From Triatoma infestans (taxonomy: Eukaryota; Arthropoda; Insecta; Hemiptera; Reduviidae), in the NCBI GenBank assembly GCA_011037195.1, contig JAAEAF010003350.1, positions 1 to 64,000 on the forward strand: a stretch of DNA of 64,000 nt, read 5' to 3'. Shown here in pieces: positions 43,721-56,465 of this stretch. Within the stretch, counting starts at the first letter, position 1; the number at the start of each line of letters is the position of its first letter. Both the position numbers and the translations under genes were made by a program. Under the pieces are notes generated by a model. The model saw only the letters and a program-made list of their open reading frames with translations. It was not told the origin of the DNA and did not search any database.

Positions 43721-45320
43721 AAATACTAGTCCAAAGCACAGGATGGGCTTGTAAAAAAACCAATTTCGCAAGGCAGCATTCAATTGAACTCTTGATTGCA
43801 GTGAATCTATGTGGTGTCTAATAAACAAAGTAATGAGAAAAATAAAAACACGGGATTGAGCAAGTAATCAAGTTATAATTAGGTACTTGCAACAAATATT
43901 AAGAATGCTATTTAAATTTAATCAATCACCTTGGTCGAAAGTCAAGCACCAATTTCCTGTAAGTTAAGGATACTTGTTGTTCTATTGGAAAATGATGCAC
44001 AAGAACTCTTCACTGTTCTTAAAATTTCTAATCAAATTTGGTCTATATTCCTAATTAAAACTCACTAGTTATTTTTAATAATCACAAAGCTTCTGTAACC
44101 ATCTCTTTTACTTGTAAAGCATTGCCTTTTCTTTTTTTAAACCTCGTTTCTGTCTCCATGGCCAGCTGGAAACCGTTTCAAGTAGTTTATTTTCTTATAA
44201 CTATAAGCTTATAATGAATTAAATTGCTCGTAAATCAGTTATGTAATTTTTCTATGAATGTTAGTCTCAAAGGGAATGTAGCCGTAAATCTGCTTTTTCT
44301 GGTAATGAAGAACATACCATTGTGAGCATTACGAATGGATGGAGGACCACAGACTGGGCAGGAGCTGAAGGTTTAGGCAGAGAACCAGACAGACATTCGG
44401 AGTCTATGAAGTCAGCATCTACAGCGAAATTTCACAAAATTGTAAGATTTTTTCCACTTCAACTGGATACTGACCTAATGCGTTATCAATTAGAAAATGA
44501 TTAAGGTAATAAATGCCTCGGTCAACTCAACTATCTTAGAAAAAAATAATCTTATACTGGCAGAAGCCAGACCATATTGGAAGTTAATGTGATTGCCAAC
44601 ACATTGACAATGAAGAGGTAGGTTTAAGATTTAGAGGAGTTTAGAAGAAGGTTAATTTAGGTAGATTTAGAACTTCTTTTAAAATTGATTCAAAAATGGT
44701 TAGCATTGTTCTTAAATTTTCTACAGTTACCTATTATATGACTCACTGCAATTATTTTGTTTCATTCATCACTATTATATTCTATCCTCTCCCCCACAGT
44801 TCAGAACCACTGTTTTAGATCACAAGCTGTGCGCCACATAATTAAAATTCAATTCAATAATTAAAATTTTATTGCATATCAATAAGTAATGTTACTAATT
44901 TTTGGGAAGAAATTCAAGAAAAATCAAATGAAAATCCATCTTAAAAATGCAACGGATTGAACCGGGATTTTATTATTTTTTTACGGATTTAAATGCTAAA
45001 GAAATGTTTATTCTCATCCAAGAGAGATTCTAATATAAGATCATAAACAAAAATTTAAAAAAATAAAAATATTACTATTGTCAATATTTACAGATTTAAA
45101 TAAATTATGGAGCTTACTGAGGAGACAAGAGGTGACTTAGAAAACAAAACCAGCCGTTTACAAAAGTGTATTCATTCCGATTCTCACTTATTCGAGTACA
45201 TCGTGAACATTCTCCTCACGGCATAGATCTTCGATACAAGCAGTAAAATTGAGGTACCTCAAAAAAAAAAGGAAAATAAAACGAAGTGATACAGTAAACG
45301 GAGTGTCACCACAAGGAAAA
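43721..45320. other. AT-rich interval without a recognisable gene
   Basis: No domain-bearing frame or repeat structure was recognised. Confidence 0.4.
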
Positions 45321-45324
45321 ACCT

Positions 45325-45645
45325 GAATGTAAGACCCGCTGCAGAAATTATTCGGGAAACGCAGCTGAGATGATTTGGTCACGTCTTTAGAATGCAAGAT
45401 GATAAGATTGCAATGGCAGCGTATGAGGCAAAGATTTCTTCTGGCACAAGAAGAAGGTCTTGCCCAAGAAGAACCTACGTACAGGAAATAAACCAATCCT
45501 TTAATATAGCAGCCTACAGTGGGCCCAGAGAAGAAAGCTAATGAGGGACCGTAGTGAATGGAAGAAGTTCTGTAAGATCTCCACATTGCAACTGCGGTAG
45601 AAAGAGAATGATTAAGAATAAGAAGAATCTGTAAATATAATAAGG
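45325..45645 (+). pseudogene. RTE-like LINE 3' end
   Basis: The plus-strand text reads IRETQLR-FGHVFRMQDDKIA followed by RRRSCPRRTYVQEI, the R-x2-WFGHV-x-RM and GRPRxxW signature near the C-terminus of RTE/BovB-like LINE proteins. Trp is replaced by a stop. The longer open frame on the opposite strand (45188-45586) is only its shadow. Confidence 0.6.
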
Positions 45646-46001
45646 GAAAATACCCTTACTCAGTAAATTTCGTTATTACAAAATTGTGAATTTATACATT
45701 TGACGTTATGTAAATTTCCAGTTCGTGTGGGTTTCTTTTATATCGTTAAATCACCATCATCCGGTTATAGAATTATGAAAAGTATAATACAAGAAATTCA
45801 TGTGAATATTTCTATTCTTATTATTGTATTATTTTTTATAACGTTTTATTAGTATTCAGATTTTATATGGAATCCAACTAATTGATTATACCTTAAACAG
45901 TTTCTCTACCAGCCTTTCTGTGCTAACCGTAAACTTTTCAGTAATATATACTGTCAATATTAATTAAAAAATAAGTAGGGTAAAGTTAAAAGAGACGATG
46001 C

Positions 46002-46800
46002 ACATTTCAAAGTTATGGCATGTAATTAAAATGTAGGAGATATATTAAAGAGGTAATGCTTATAAAACATATATGTCAACTACTATCTATAATAAAAAAA
46101 AAATGTTATTTTTCAAAATAAAGACATTCTCATTTATTCCAGAAACAAAATATAAATACACTACATTTGGCCGTCTCTCCTACTATGGTAGGATAGATGA
46201 CGCACCATAGATAGGAGAGTTGCCGTAACCTCTCCTCTGTGAAGGAAACATGGTTAATCCCATGAAACTTGATAAACACTATGGCTAAGAGTCCAAATTT
46301 AACAACAGCGTGGAAATTTTTCATTTCAATTGTAATTAATGTGGTATATAAAAATTTACTAATACGTTATGAATATTCAGGTATTCACCAGATAAAAAAC
46401 TGTGAGTGATAACGTACATTTCAAAGTTATGCCCAGTATCAAAATATGGGAGATATATTAAAGAGATAATGCTTATAAAATATATGTCAACTACTATTAT
46501 CTACAAAAAAAATGTTATTTTTCAAAATAAAGACATTCTCATTTATTCCCGAAACAAAATACAAATACACTACATTTGGCCGTCTCTCTACTATAGTATG
46601 ATAGATGACGCACCATAGGTAGGAGACCTCTCCTCTGTGAAGGTAACATGGTTGATCGACATAAAACATGGTAAACACTACGTCTACGAGCCCAACTTTA
46701 ACGACAGCAGGAAATCTTTCATTTCAATTGCAATTAGAGAATATAAAAAATTTAAAAAAAATTACTAAGTGTTATGAAAATTCAGATATTTACCAGATGT
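46002..46800. repeat. Two-copy tandem duplication, period 414 bp
   Basis: 46002-46395 and 46416-46800 are similar throughout (ACATTTCAAAGTTATG, AAAATGTTATTTTTCAAAAT, TACACTACATTTGGCCGTCT, TAGATGACGCACCATAG), with small indels and point changes. No protein with family motifs. The unit may be an unknown repeat. Confidence 0.75.
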
Positions 46801-47808
46801 AGCTGATGCATATAAATGTTTGTAAAACACAGAAGAACACATAAAATAAGTCAAGAATTTTGCAACACGTTCACTTCTGATCTCTCTACCCTTCAACTAA
46901 CTTGCATGACGCCACGTGGTGGCAAACAAGAGAAGCAAAGTCTGCGTCTACTTCCCTAGCCCCCCCCGTCATCTCTTCTAACTTTACCTTATGGTTTTAA
47001 AATATCTTAAGTGGCATTATATAATAAAAATAATTATATAACTTTATATAAATATCTAGAGAACATTATTTACTTTAAAAATGAAGTTATATTTTGTTTG
47101 AACTTTGGTTAATATAGTAGCTTATCAGAGTTTTTAGTGGGTTCTATGGAGCCAATACAGTTGAATGTATGAACATATACTGTATAACTCATGTATATAT
47201 ATATATATATACTATGGGTAGAATAATTAAAGTGAATGATGATATACAGCAGGCAGAGTGCGCCAGTATATGTATGTCTAGTAGTGGCAGACTTGATTTA
47301 CCATACGTACGCGCACACCTCTATATCCACAAACGCAACATACAGTATTGTAAAGTTAGTAGTGGTTTGGTTTTGAAGAGAGGGATGAATGCCGGGCAGA
47401 ACAAACACGCAATACACTCCACCTCCAAAGTCGAGGACGAGTATGAGACACTCTGAACGGCCGTCCCCGTTAGTACTCTATATATATATATATGTGCCAG
47501 CTAGCCAATAGCGGCACTAATTTCTCTAATAACGGCCATCACTCTTCCATTCTCACTCACTCTCTCTTTATCTACTATAAAATTGTCAATTAGTTCACTA
47601 ATTAATGAATACACACACACCCCTTTCATTGCCGCGGCTACTACCACCCCCACAACTATGTAAAGCTCGCAAAACTTGCACAAAACATGAGTTCATGTCT
47701 ACATATTGCTTTCATTCTTCTACCAAGAGTTATTTTTTCATATTTTTTTTAAGTTTCAAATAAAAGTGTTATGTTTATAAATACATAACACTTACTTAAA
47801 AGGTGTTT
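46801..47808. other. Interval with (TA)n repeats, no recognised gene
   Basis: TA repeats lie near 47196-47212 and 47479-47494. A 95-codon frame at 47169-47456 has no known motif and includes the microsatellite, so I do not call it a gene. Confidence 0.4.
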
Positions 47809-47809
47809 G

Positions 47810-48575
47810 TATCTGTTCGTACAGCCAAGCTGCGCTGAAAGCGCTGAGTTCATGTGTCTTCACTTCCAGGTTGGTGTTAGAATGTTCTAAAAGACTGGTA
47901 GAGCTTTCTTCTCTGAAGGATGTGCTCCTAGTCTGGGTACCAGGTCACATGGGATTTTTTTGGGAATGAGGAGGTGGATAGCTTTGCCAAAATAGGCGCC
48001 TCTCTCCCTTTCATTGGTCCCGAGCCTGCTGTTGGCATATCTGCTGGCACATGTCTGTCAGGCTTCCAGACATGGACAGCTTCACAGTATTCATCCTTAT
48101 GGATGAGCTCAGTTGGTTTTCGGCAGTCTAAAATGCTCATCCGGACAAGGTCATTAATGAGACCGTTGCTGTGTTTTTCACGTACCTCTCTCAGGCATCT
48201 TACTTGTTGGATCTCTTACTGGACATTGTAGGTTTCATGCCGGATCCATTTTGTAGACTCTGTGAGATAGAGGAGAGAACACCCCATCCATCTTATGACT
48301 GATTGCCTGGGTTGTGAGGAAATTAGGTTTAGGACTTTTGATCGGAATAGGATGTCTGTAGATGAGGTTAGGCTATTTTTCCCATTAAGATTACTGTCCG
48401 ATTTATTCGGACTGCGGTGAATCTTAGATGGATTAGATCCGGGTCTGTATATTTGTTCTAGACCCGGTTTATTGTTGTTTTTCTTAGGGTAGCTATATGG
48501 ACCTAGTGAGGCTTTGCATAGCGTAGGGTTTGGTCTCTTCCCCACAGACAAATAATAATAATAATAATAGATTTA
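47810..48575 (+). pseudogene. RNase H and C-terminal region of a LINE, (AAT)n tail
   Basis: The plus strand encodes SQAALKALSSC, then KDVLLVWVPGHMGFF-GNEEVDSFAKIGASL, a well-preserved LINE RNase H signature (WVPGHxG, GNEEVD) with a frameshift in the Gly region, then PEPAVGISAGTCLSGFQ. Further on, a damaged cysteine motif (DPFCRLCEIEERTPHP-like) appears. The element ends in (AAT)n at 48550-48570. A shorter relative is at 24100-24445. Confidence 0.75.
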
Positions 48576-49662
48576 TAAATATATGGGGTTCAGAAACCAT
48601 ACATTAATAGAAAATTCTTTTCCTAGAAAGGCGTAAACAATTTTAAGAAATAAGTCAGATGTGAAAAAACATTCATTGTAATTTACAATAATTGTTTGTG
48701 ACAAAGTTTCTACACGCTAAATGTTTTCCCAGGTATCTTCATCAATTGGGAAAATCTAAACACTTAATAAAACGATTCTTTTTCTTTGTTTTTATGGAAA
48801 GTATAATCTCAGCTCTCACCTAAAATCCTCCTCCTCTTAAATTAACCTTCTCGAAAAATTTTTTTAAAAAAAAATGAGGTCTCTGTATGTTTAATTAGTA
48901 TTCCAAGTCTAATGAAACCCTTTGAAGTCTTCACGAAGATAATCACAGAAAAATTCCTTAAAATAAATTTAATTCTAATTAATATTGTTACATATTATTT
49001 GGCCTCGTAATATGTCTCGACTAATACTAATTAATTACCAATAATATACTCCCCAAGTTGGACGTAACTTCCAATTTCTTTATTGTGAACCAACAAAACA
49101 ATACATCAAAGCACATTTCAAAAATACACAATTCAAAAATCTTATTTATTCTGTGTAAACGTAGACAAATTATTCTTCAAATTATTGCATATAATAAACC
49201 ATGTGTTTATTGGGATAACTAAATAATTTATAACTGTGCCAGCTTTTTCACAATATTAAATAGATGACAGAATCGTAAAATAAATATTAATATAGCAATT
49301 TAGGGAGGAAATTCATTAAACTTCTTCTCCACTAAAATATTTTTAAATAAGTTGCCTCAGAAAAATTCTTTCAAATAAAAGTCGAAGATAGGGTAATTCC
49401 GGGTGAGATGCTGGGGAAACCATTTTTTTTTTTAATAACCTCAAAAGTAAAAATACATGGACAAATATAAGAAAAAAAAAAAAAAACAATACATTCTGTT
49501 TATAAATTTTATTTAGAAAACATAAATTAGATTATTATTAATCATTTCTACAAAACGGAGAAACAAATTAATAAATTTATCGACATGATCTATCGATTCC
49601 ATAGTACAAATAGCCAAAAAGATAATTGAATTTTTTTTTTTTTTTTAAGTAAATGATGTATA
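48576..49662. other. AT-rich interval without a recognisable gene
   Basis: Homopolymers and AT-rich text only. Confidence 0.4.
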
Positions 49663-49664
49663 TT

Positions 49665-50652
49665 ACTTTCTCTTACACCTAGTAAGAGGAAGTATTGTAA
49701 TCGTGTCAAATTTTCGATAACGAGTTCTTAGCGGAAATATCCATTTTGAGACACCTGAGTCCAAAAAAGTGGCTTTTAGCAAATGGTATGTGTGTGTGTA
49801 TATATCTGAACAGCATAGCTCAAAAACGAAAAACCGTAGAAAGTTGAAACTTGATATTACGTTTAGGTATCACCATCGGGAACTGACGGTGCGTTATCTG
49901 TCAAAATTTCTCAGCCGAAAGTACCACTTCACTAGTCGTTTTTTTTTACGCTTTTGCGATTTTCTCAAAAATGGCTCCGACGATTTTTTTAAACTTAGGA
50001 TATCAATTACACATACAAAGAGCTACAACTTTTATATATAATATTTCTCTGGAAAAATTCATTTAAAGGCACTTCTGGGGGAGGGATGGGGTTAGATTTT
50101 CATCTTAACTGCTATTTCAGTTTATTAGACAGTTCTGTTATCTAAATAATGTTAATTAAAATTAAATATGTTGTTGAAATTGCGAGTTTGAAAAAATCGG
50201 ATAACCGGAAGTGCGTTTGTTTTTAAACTTTACTAAATGATTTTTCACTTTTTTCGCGATTTTCTCAAAAATGGCTCCGACGATTTTTTTGAAACATCGT
50301 ATATAAGCTAAACATGCAAAGATCTACATCTTTTATAAAAAACATTTCTCGGGGAAAATTCATTTAAGGGTACTTTTTAGGGAGGGTTGGGTTTACAGCA
50401 TCCTCTAAAGAGGTATCATAGTTGATTATATAATTCTATTATCCAAACATAATAAATAGTTGGCCAAAATTCCAAGTTTTAAGAAAATTAGTAGCCGGAA
50501 GTGCGCATTTACTAAAAAGTTTTGTCAGTTTTCGACGAATTTCTTTATATTTGGTACACAAACCATAACCTTTGTCAATTATAATTTTGAGAACAGGAGT
50601 AAGAGAGAAGTTGTGTGAGTGTTTCACACCAGATTTTTTTTTTTTTTAAATA
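49665..50652 (+). repeat. R1kb interspersed repeat, complete copy 3
   Basis: Same order as the other complete copies: subterminal repeat ACTTTCTCTTACACC with GTAAGAG hairpin partner, short GT tract, CCGGAAGT-led modules, GGGGGAGGGATGGGG run, 3' subterminal repeat, GTGTGA/TCACAC hairpin, CAGA and a T run. A 90-codon frame at 49769 is not conserved between copies. Confidence 0.85.
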
Positions 50653-51585
50653 AATGAAACGTAATTATTGAGAGAGTAAATCAAATAATAGCAATAGCAC
50701 AATTGGAAGAATACTGTTACTGTGCTAATTCCTTTCATTTTGTGGAGCCAACATTTGCATTTACAGTATAGCTGCACAATAGTTTGTTCTTGTTACTGCC
50801 CCTTTTACCATAAACATCACAGTGATTTGGTTAACTGTATACGATTCGTGCAACCATTTTGCAATCGATGTACTCGATCTCTAGATATTTGTACTTTTAA
50901 TGTTATTATAACACATGCGTCTTCTTGGAATAATTTTTTTAAATCATCAGTCACTATTATCATAAAAGATTTGACAATTATTCATTTTTTGACTCTGATT
51001 AATCAAGTTTTTGTTTCTTCTTGGGATTCATTAGTTTTTCTTGCTCAATTACATTGTCTTTTTTTTTTTCTTCATTTTTTATTGCATTAATCATATCTTC
51101 TAAATTAAGTATTATGGTAATCACTTGCTGTTAGAGTAGTTTTAATTTAAAGACAGTATTTTGTTTCTTTTAACGAAAAATAATTGCCAATCTATCCCAC
51201 ACTGGCACTAGTCTATCTATTCCAAACACATCAGACAGATGGACCAGACCCTCATGTTGGCTATACTGGTGTTAATGGTGCCATTTTGGTTAGGACGAAG
51301 CATTGATATATTTGCTATCTCATAATTCGTTTACAGTTAAAGTATGCCCAGTAATAACATATTTAGGGCCTAGGTATCTAAATTAAGGTATTGAAAAGTT
51401 TTCTGCTAATCTAATGAAAAATAACTTCTAAAATCTATATTAAATACACCAAATTTATGCAAGAAATTATTTCTCAGTCATAAGTAACAGTGAATAGCTG
51501 AAAGTTTCAAAAATACGTCATTGGTCATCCTCAGTAATTAGCCCATCTCTCTTTCTCTCGGGATTGCCAACATCCATCATATTAG
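50653..51585. other. Interval without a recognisable gene
   Basis: A 122-codon frame at 50722-51090 is Ser/Leu/Phe-rich, ends in a T-rich tract and has no family motif or splice context. I treat it as chance. Confidence 0.35.
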
Positions 51586-51589
51586 TGTA

Positions 51590-52085
51590 TATCAAAAGTT
51601 TAAAGAAAATCGTTGGAACCGGTTTCGATGAAATCGTAAAAAACTCAGTAAAATGTATTTCCGCTTAAGGAATTTTGATAAATAACTTTCTGTTCTTTTA
51701 GCTTTCCTCAGCCATTTTCATGAAAAACACTTAAGTTTCCAGGTTGAGACCGCGTTAATGGTTTGCTAGAAACTGACGTTTTGCCTATATTGCAATGAGT
51801 CTCTTCAGGGTCCTTACATTTTGATAGCTAATAGTGTTTGCTTTCACCAGCAAACTCAAGTGTTTTTCAAAGTAACTTCCTGGCAGATTCAATGGTGATA
51901 CCCAAATTGGATATCATGTTTGATCTTCTTGGATTTTTTTTGTTATCTGAGCTGTACTGTTCACATAAAGACATACAAACATATGAACGGATAAATACAC
52001 GTACTGACCATTTTCTAATTGGATTCCTGGCCGTTCAAAACATGTATTTCTGGAGAAAACTCGATTTTCTATTTCCACTTAGCAG
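51590..52085 (-). repeat. Degraded R1kb fragments
   Basis: On minus, AGAAAATCGAGTTTTCTCC and the GCTCAGATAAC/TATGTCTTTATGTGAAC positions near 52080-51960 follow the R1kb opening. 51590-51720 follows a later module (GAAAATCGTTGGAACC on plus is not in the usual order). Very decayed. Confidence 0.4.
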
Positions 52086-52129
52086 TAGATTGTAGATATA
52101 GTCCCAAGAAAAAAAAAAATGATCCACAC

Positions 52130-53095
52130 TATAATATAAATTCCCCAGATCCTGATGGTTCTCACCCATCTACAGAACTTGTTTTGAGAGAAGAAAGAAA
52201 TAAATTATATTACCGAATTAACTTAAGTAGTACAATTGGTGATCAGGTTGGAGGAGCTTTAGTTATATTTAGAGAAAATGAAAATGTACCTGTGTATACA
52301 GAAAAATGTAGACTTGCGTTTTGGTGCTCAAGCAATCAAGCCGAACTCCTAGCCAACCTTAAGGCGATTGAATGGATACAGATGATAGCATCTAGTTTTA
52401 CAAGGACTGCTGAGATAAATACAGATAGCGAGATGTCTCTGCTGTATCCATTGTCATGGAAATCATAACTCCATGGCTGATTTGATTAGATCAAAATTAA
52501 AAAAAAATTGAGAATGGAATTGCACTGGATAATAAATCTGGAATGGGTCAAAGGCTCTTGCTGGCAATGAAGGTAATGAAGTAGCAGATAGTTTAGTTAC
52601 TGAAGCGGCTTTAGACCCTGACCCTGAATCTGCTATTCAAAGCTAACTCTTAGTTATGTGAAGGGAAAGGCTACAAAGAAAAGTCAAGAAATGTGTGAAA
52701 ATGAATGGCAAAATACTTGCAAAGCCGAAGTAACTAAAAGTTTCTTCCCAACAGTTACTTTGAAGAACAAGATCGATTTGCACCACTCTTATAAGCTAAC
52801 TATCGCACTTTCCGGTCACAGGAAAAATAAATCATATTTATTTTGATTTAAAATAATAAATAGCCCTGGATTTGTTTGTTGCCCAAACGTGGCACCATAT
52901 AATTTTCGACTGCCCAGTTTTTGAGGTAAGTAGAGCGGAATTGATAAAGGAGGTGATTCTGGAAGGAGAAGGATGAGAGAAGGAGAAGCTGGGCAAGGTT
53001 CTCTGAGTAGATGCCATCTGGGATAACATGTGCTGTCCCGACTCATGTAAATCCGGTTCGAGAAAGAAAACTAACTAAGTAGAGCTAATGACAGC
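52130..53095 (+). pseudogene. LINE RNase H and C-terminal remnant
   Basis: The plus strand carries GDQVGGALVIFRENENVPVY, WCSSNQAELLANLKAIEWI (the catalytic Glu helix) and AEINTDSEMSLL, an RNase H fold of the LINE type. Shifts lead to LAGNEGNEVADSLVTEAAL (GNE motif) and, after several stops, HHIIFDCPVFEVSRAELIKE, the terminal cysteine-motif region. At least five lesions. Confidence 0.7.
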
Positions 53096-54437
53096 AATGT
53101 CGATGCGCAAAATTAAAAAAAAAAAAAAAAACATTTAAACATTTTGATTGCAGACTGCTAGACCCCGAAGGATTCAGATTGAAAGCATTTAATGTGCACA
53201 CTCTAAAAAACATAGAGAAATTCAAATGTAGCGAAACCGAACATGCAAATACTTCCAGACAAAAGTTTCATCGTAAAACGGATGAAGTAAAAGACAGAAC
53301 TTTGAAAAATGAATATTATAGATAAAATTAAAAAAAAAAAAAAAAATAAGCGGAAAAAATTGGATCCATTTGTGTTTTATTAATCGTATTAATTAATGAT
53401 GCAATAAATAATTAATGATTTTTATAATTGTTTCAACTCGTTTAAATACCTCTAAACGAGAAATATAAGTAATTAAAAGGCCCATCTAATTATTAAATTA
53501 TTAAAATTATCTGAAATTCAATTAAAAAAAAAAAAAAAAAAAAAAATTGAAAGCAATATATATTATAAAAATAAATTACCCTAAATATCTGAGGCCGAGG
53601 TTATTAATATTTTTTTGACAGGTAATTCTCTGCGGTTTTTTTTTGTTACCTCCATCATATTGTATACGCATAAAAATCATCCCAGCAGAAAGTTGGAGGT
53701 AGAAGCAGTGATGTAAAACATATATCGATAGACTAGGAGGTTTGCAATCAAACCAACTTGACCAAAATCGAATCTGAACGTTCGTTCGGACGGGCATACA
53801 AACGTACAGACACTCACTCAGAGCAGTACTGTATATATACTAGACCGCCATATATCACACATAAGATTAATACCCCAGACATAAATAAACACACTACCAG
53901 TTCTGAATTTAAATTTGACCATCTCCCTTCCTTTTTAGCAGAGGGGCGTATGTGAGTTTGGAAGTCATTGCAACCCTATAAATTTTGACAAGAGGTAACC
54001 ATCAAAACTTCATTCCCGATACCACACATGCTGGTGTTAAATTCATTCATTCATTACCGGTTTAGAAGTATTGTCATAATATATCTATATTATTCTCAAT
54101 TGAGAAAGTTATTTATGTTTTAAACATTATGCTCTTGCACCAAAACCGGGTTATATTGTTATGGCTTGCATAAATAATGGAATGCAATAAAGAATGCATA
54201 ATTTTTAACAATACAATGGTTATTAATGTAAATTCGAAATCATTATTAACTACCAATTTAATGTATATATTCCAGATATGTAACATGTTCAGGAAAATAT
54301 TGTAATTGCGGAATCCTGGAATAATGTAAAGTCGGCGCTGGATAGCTAGAACTATCAGAAAAGTAAAAGGATATTAGATAGATTTCTAAAATTACTTTTT
54401 AAGGTGAATAAATTGCCGACGTGAATGGAATCGAAGA
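53096..54437. other. AT-rich interval without a recognisable gene
   Basis: Long A runs (53118, 53330, 53525) and no coding signature. Confidence 0.4.
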
Positions 54438-55636
54438 TAAATGGGCGGGAAAAATGTTAAATTATTGAATAAAATTGGATGAAAATTCTTGATTAGAAAA
54501 TATACTGAACTAAAAAAAAAAGCACTTTTACTTAAAGAAAAGAAATGAGCGGAATATGATAATAAAAAGAAACTTCCGAAAAGAAAATATAAATAGATAT
54601 ATTCTCGAATACGTGGATGGGTCCACAATGCTGGATAATATCTATTATTTTATCCGTCGTAGCATGCATATCGCCTTTCTTCAAAGTTTATCTATTCTTA
54701 TTAGTACTGTATTCTTCTGAAATAACTTATCGTCCCTCCCTAATAAAAATGACTTGATAAAATACTGAGCACACTTAACAACACTATTTAAATTTAGTTA
54801 TAAAGTATTCTTCAAAACATGCTATTTATTATACACTATTTTCTAATGTCTAATCAGACATACACACACAGAGTAACATAACCTTATAACCTCCCGACAT
54901 AACTATATACAACCAACAAACCAAAAAGTTTGAGTGTAACAGAAACATTATGTTGAAGTGAACTCTCTACACGAACTTGGTGAATTTATTCTGACGATGG
55001 ATGAAAATCAGGAACAAAATGAATATGCAACATGGTGCGACGGATAAAATGCCAGAAGATATATTCTCATTTAAAAAATTAGATTGATAAAAAGCTTTAT
55101 TACAAATTTACAAATATGTACAATAATAATTAATAGAAGTTCCAATGTAAATTAACATTATAACCTTCCTACAATGTTTGTATAGTGATTTTTGGGATAA
55201 GACGAGGTATATATGCAGGGATAAAACCTGCAGCTTTAGGGAAAATATTACGAGAGGATGTGCTTCAGTTTTTTATGCCTGTAATGTATCGAGGGATCGA
55301 TTAAGATGACAGTCTACAGTGAAGAGGAGTTTCATGACACGATTTTGGATGAAGGAATAAACTGGGGTTACTGTAGATTTTAAGTGAAGTAGGTCGATTT
55401 TAGTATGTCGTGGTCAGTCAGTCGCAAGTCTTAGGAATTTGTTCTAGGTTAACTGAAGTTTTTTGATGTTGCTGTTACTAGTCAGGCTCCAGGCGGAGGA
55501 AGCGTAAAGTAACATCGGTCTGATGACTACTTTGTACAGTAGGAGTTTGTTTATTTAAAAAATTAAATAATTTTCCTCATAATACCAAAGTCTATGTGTT
55601 TGTATAAATAACAACTAGTAAGAATATAAATTTAAT
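54438..55636. repeat. 1199-bp direct duplication, left copy
   Basis: It matches 61513-62711 at a constant offset of 7075 bp, so there is no net indel, with roughly a dozen point differences seen by eye (about 99% identity). It contains a Jockey-type RT remnant on minus (55080-55575) with AATAAA near its end. No target duplication flanks the single copies. Confidence 0.9.
55080..55575 (-). pseudogene. Jockey-type LINE C-terminal remnant (left copy)
   Basis: On minus, LLYKVVIRPMLLYASSAWSL, SNSNIKKLQ and NKFLRLATD give the RT C-terminal signature, with stops. The 3'UTR ends at 55080 with an AATAAAGC signal. The same sequence recurs at 62155-62650, and a 94-bp part of it at 56152-56245. Confidence 0.7.
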
Positions 55637-56124
55637 CTATACCTTGGTTGGAACGGGTTCATTTATGTTCATTATGTAATCTTAGTGAAAACGAAACAAC
55701 TTTTCATTTTCTGGCTACGTGTCCAATATTGGGATTTATAAGGAAAAAGTATTTTATAAAAAAGGAAATAGATTTAAATTCAATGATTGAAATATTAAAT
55801 GGAAGCGACTTTGAGAATCTTTATAACTACATAAAAGAGGCTATGCGCTACAGAGAAATGTTAGTTAGGGAATTTAATTATAATTGATCAGTGCATAAAG
55901 GTAATTCAAAATGATGTAAATACTTTTAAAAAGAAATACTTTATTTTATTATTATTATTATTTTTTTATTTTTTATTTTTTCTTATGTAATTTAAACTTT
56001 GTTTATTTTGTATGTTATATATAGAAGGATAGCCAAACTCCTGACAGACGGCTTAGCCATGTCGGTATTGTGTTTTGTATATATTTTGAAAATTGATGTA
56101 AAAAAAATATTATAATAAACATAT

Positions 56125-56151
<27 letters not shown>
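55577..56151 (+). pseudogene. LINE 3' end with (TATC)n tail
   Basis: A frame at 55648-55887 encodes RVHLCSLCNLSENETTFHF...CPILGF and MRYREMLVREFNYN, the cysteine-motif C-terminus of the same family as 5666-8391. A 3'UTR and a TATC tetranucleotide tail (56115-56150) follow. Text from 55483-55576 repeats right after the tail (56152-56245), possibly an unusually long target duplication. Confidence 0.78.
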
Positions 56152-56155
<4 letters not shown>

Positions 56156-56250
56156 GTCAGGCTCCAGGCGGAGGAAGCTTAAAGTAACATCGGTCTGATG
56201 ACTACTTTGTACAGTAGGAGTTTGTTTATTTAAAAAATTAAATAATTTAC

Positions 56251-56465
56251 AGGGAAGGGATTAGCTGAGTGGTTAGCGCGTTGGACTCCCACGCGGAGGT
56301 CCCGGGTTCGAGTCCAGTGCTACATTAGATTTTTCTTCCTAAGAGCCTCTACAGCTCGCTGTTCGGTGATGGACAGTGTTGTCTGTAGCGAGAGAACACT
56401 GTCCGGAGGGCGGCAGTGCACTGAGAAGGCTCCGGGCACTAATAATAATAATAAAATAATAAATT
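56251..56465 (+). repeat. tRNA-derived SINE-A, best copy
   Basis: The A box TAGCTGAGTGG (56262-56272) and B box GGTTCGAGTCC (56305-56315) lie 32 bp apart in a tRNA-like head. The body carries AGATTTTTCTTCCTAAGAGC and GGACAGTGTTGTCTGTAGC, the end GGCTCCGGGCAC, and a (TAA)n tail (56441-56465). RNA polymerase III promoter boxes look intact. Confidence 0.87.

Noticed and set aside
45188..45586. 132-codon minus-strand gene
   Set aside because: It lies antisense to an RTE-like C-terminal signature on plus and has no motif of its own.
47169..47456. 95-codon open frame
   Set aside because: Part of it is a TA microsatellite; there is no domain and no conserved copy.
50722..51090. 122-codon open frame as a host gene
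   Set aside because: Low-complexity, Phe/Ser/Leu-rich, ends in a T tract, and has no splice sites or motif.
56251..56330. Genuine tRNA gene
   Set aside because: A and B boxes are good, but the acceptor and anticodon stems do not close properly and the same head recurs joined to a SINE body in other copies.
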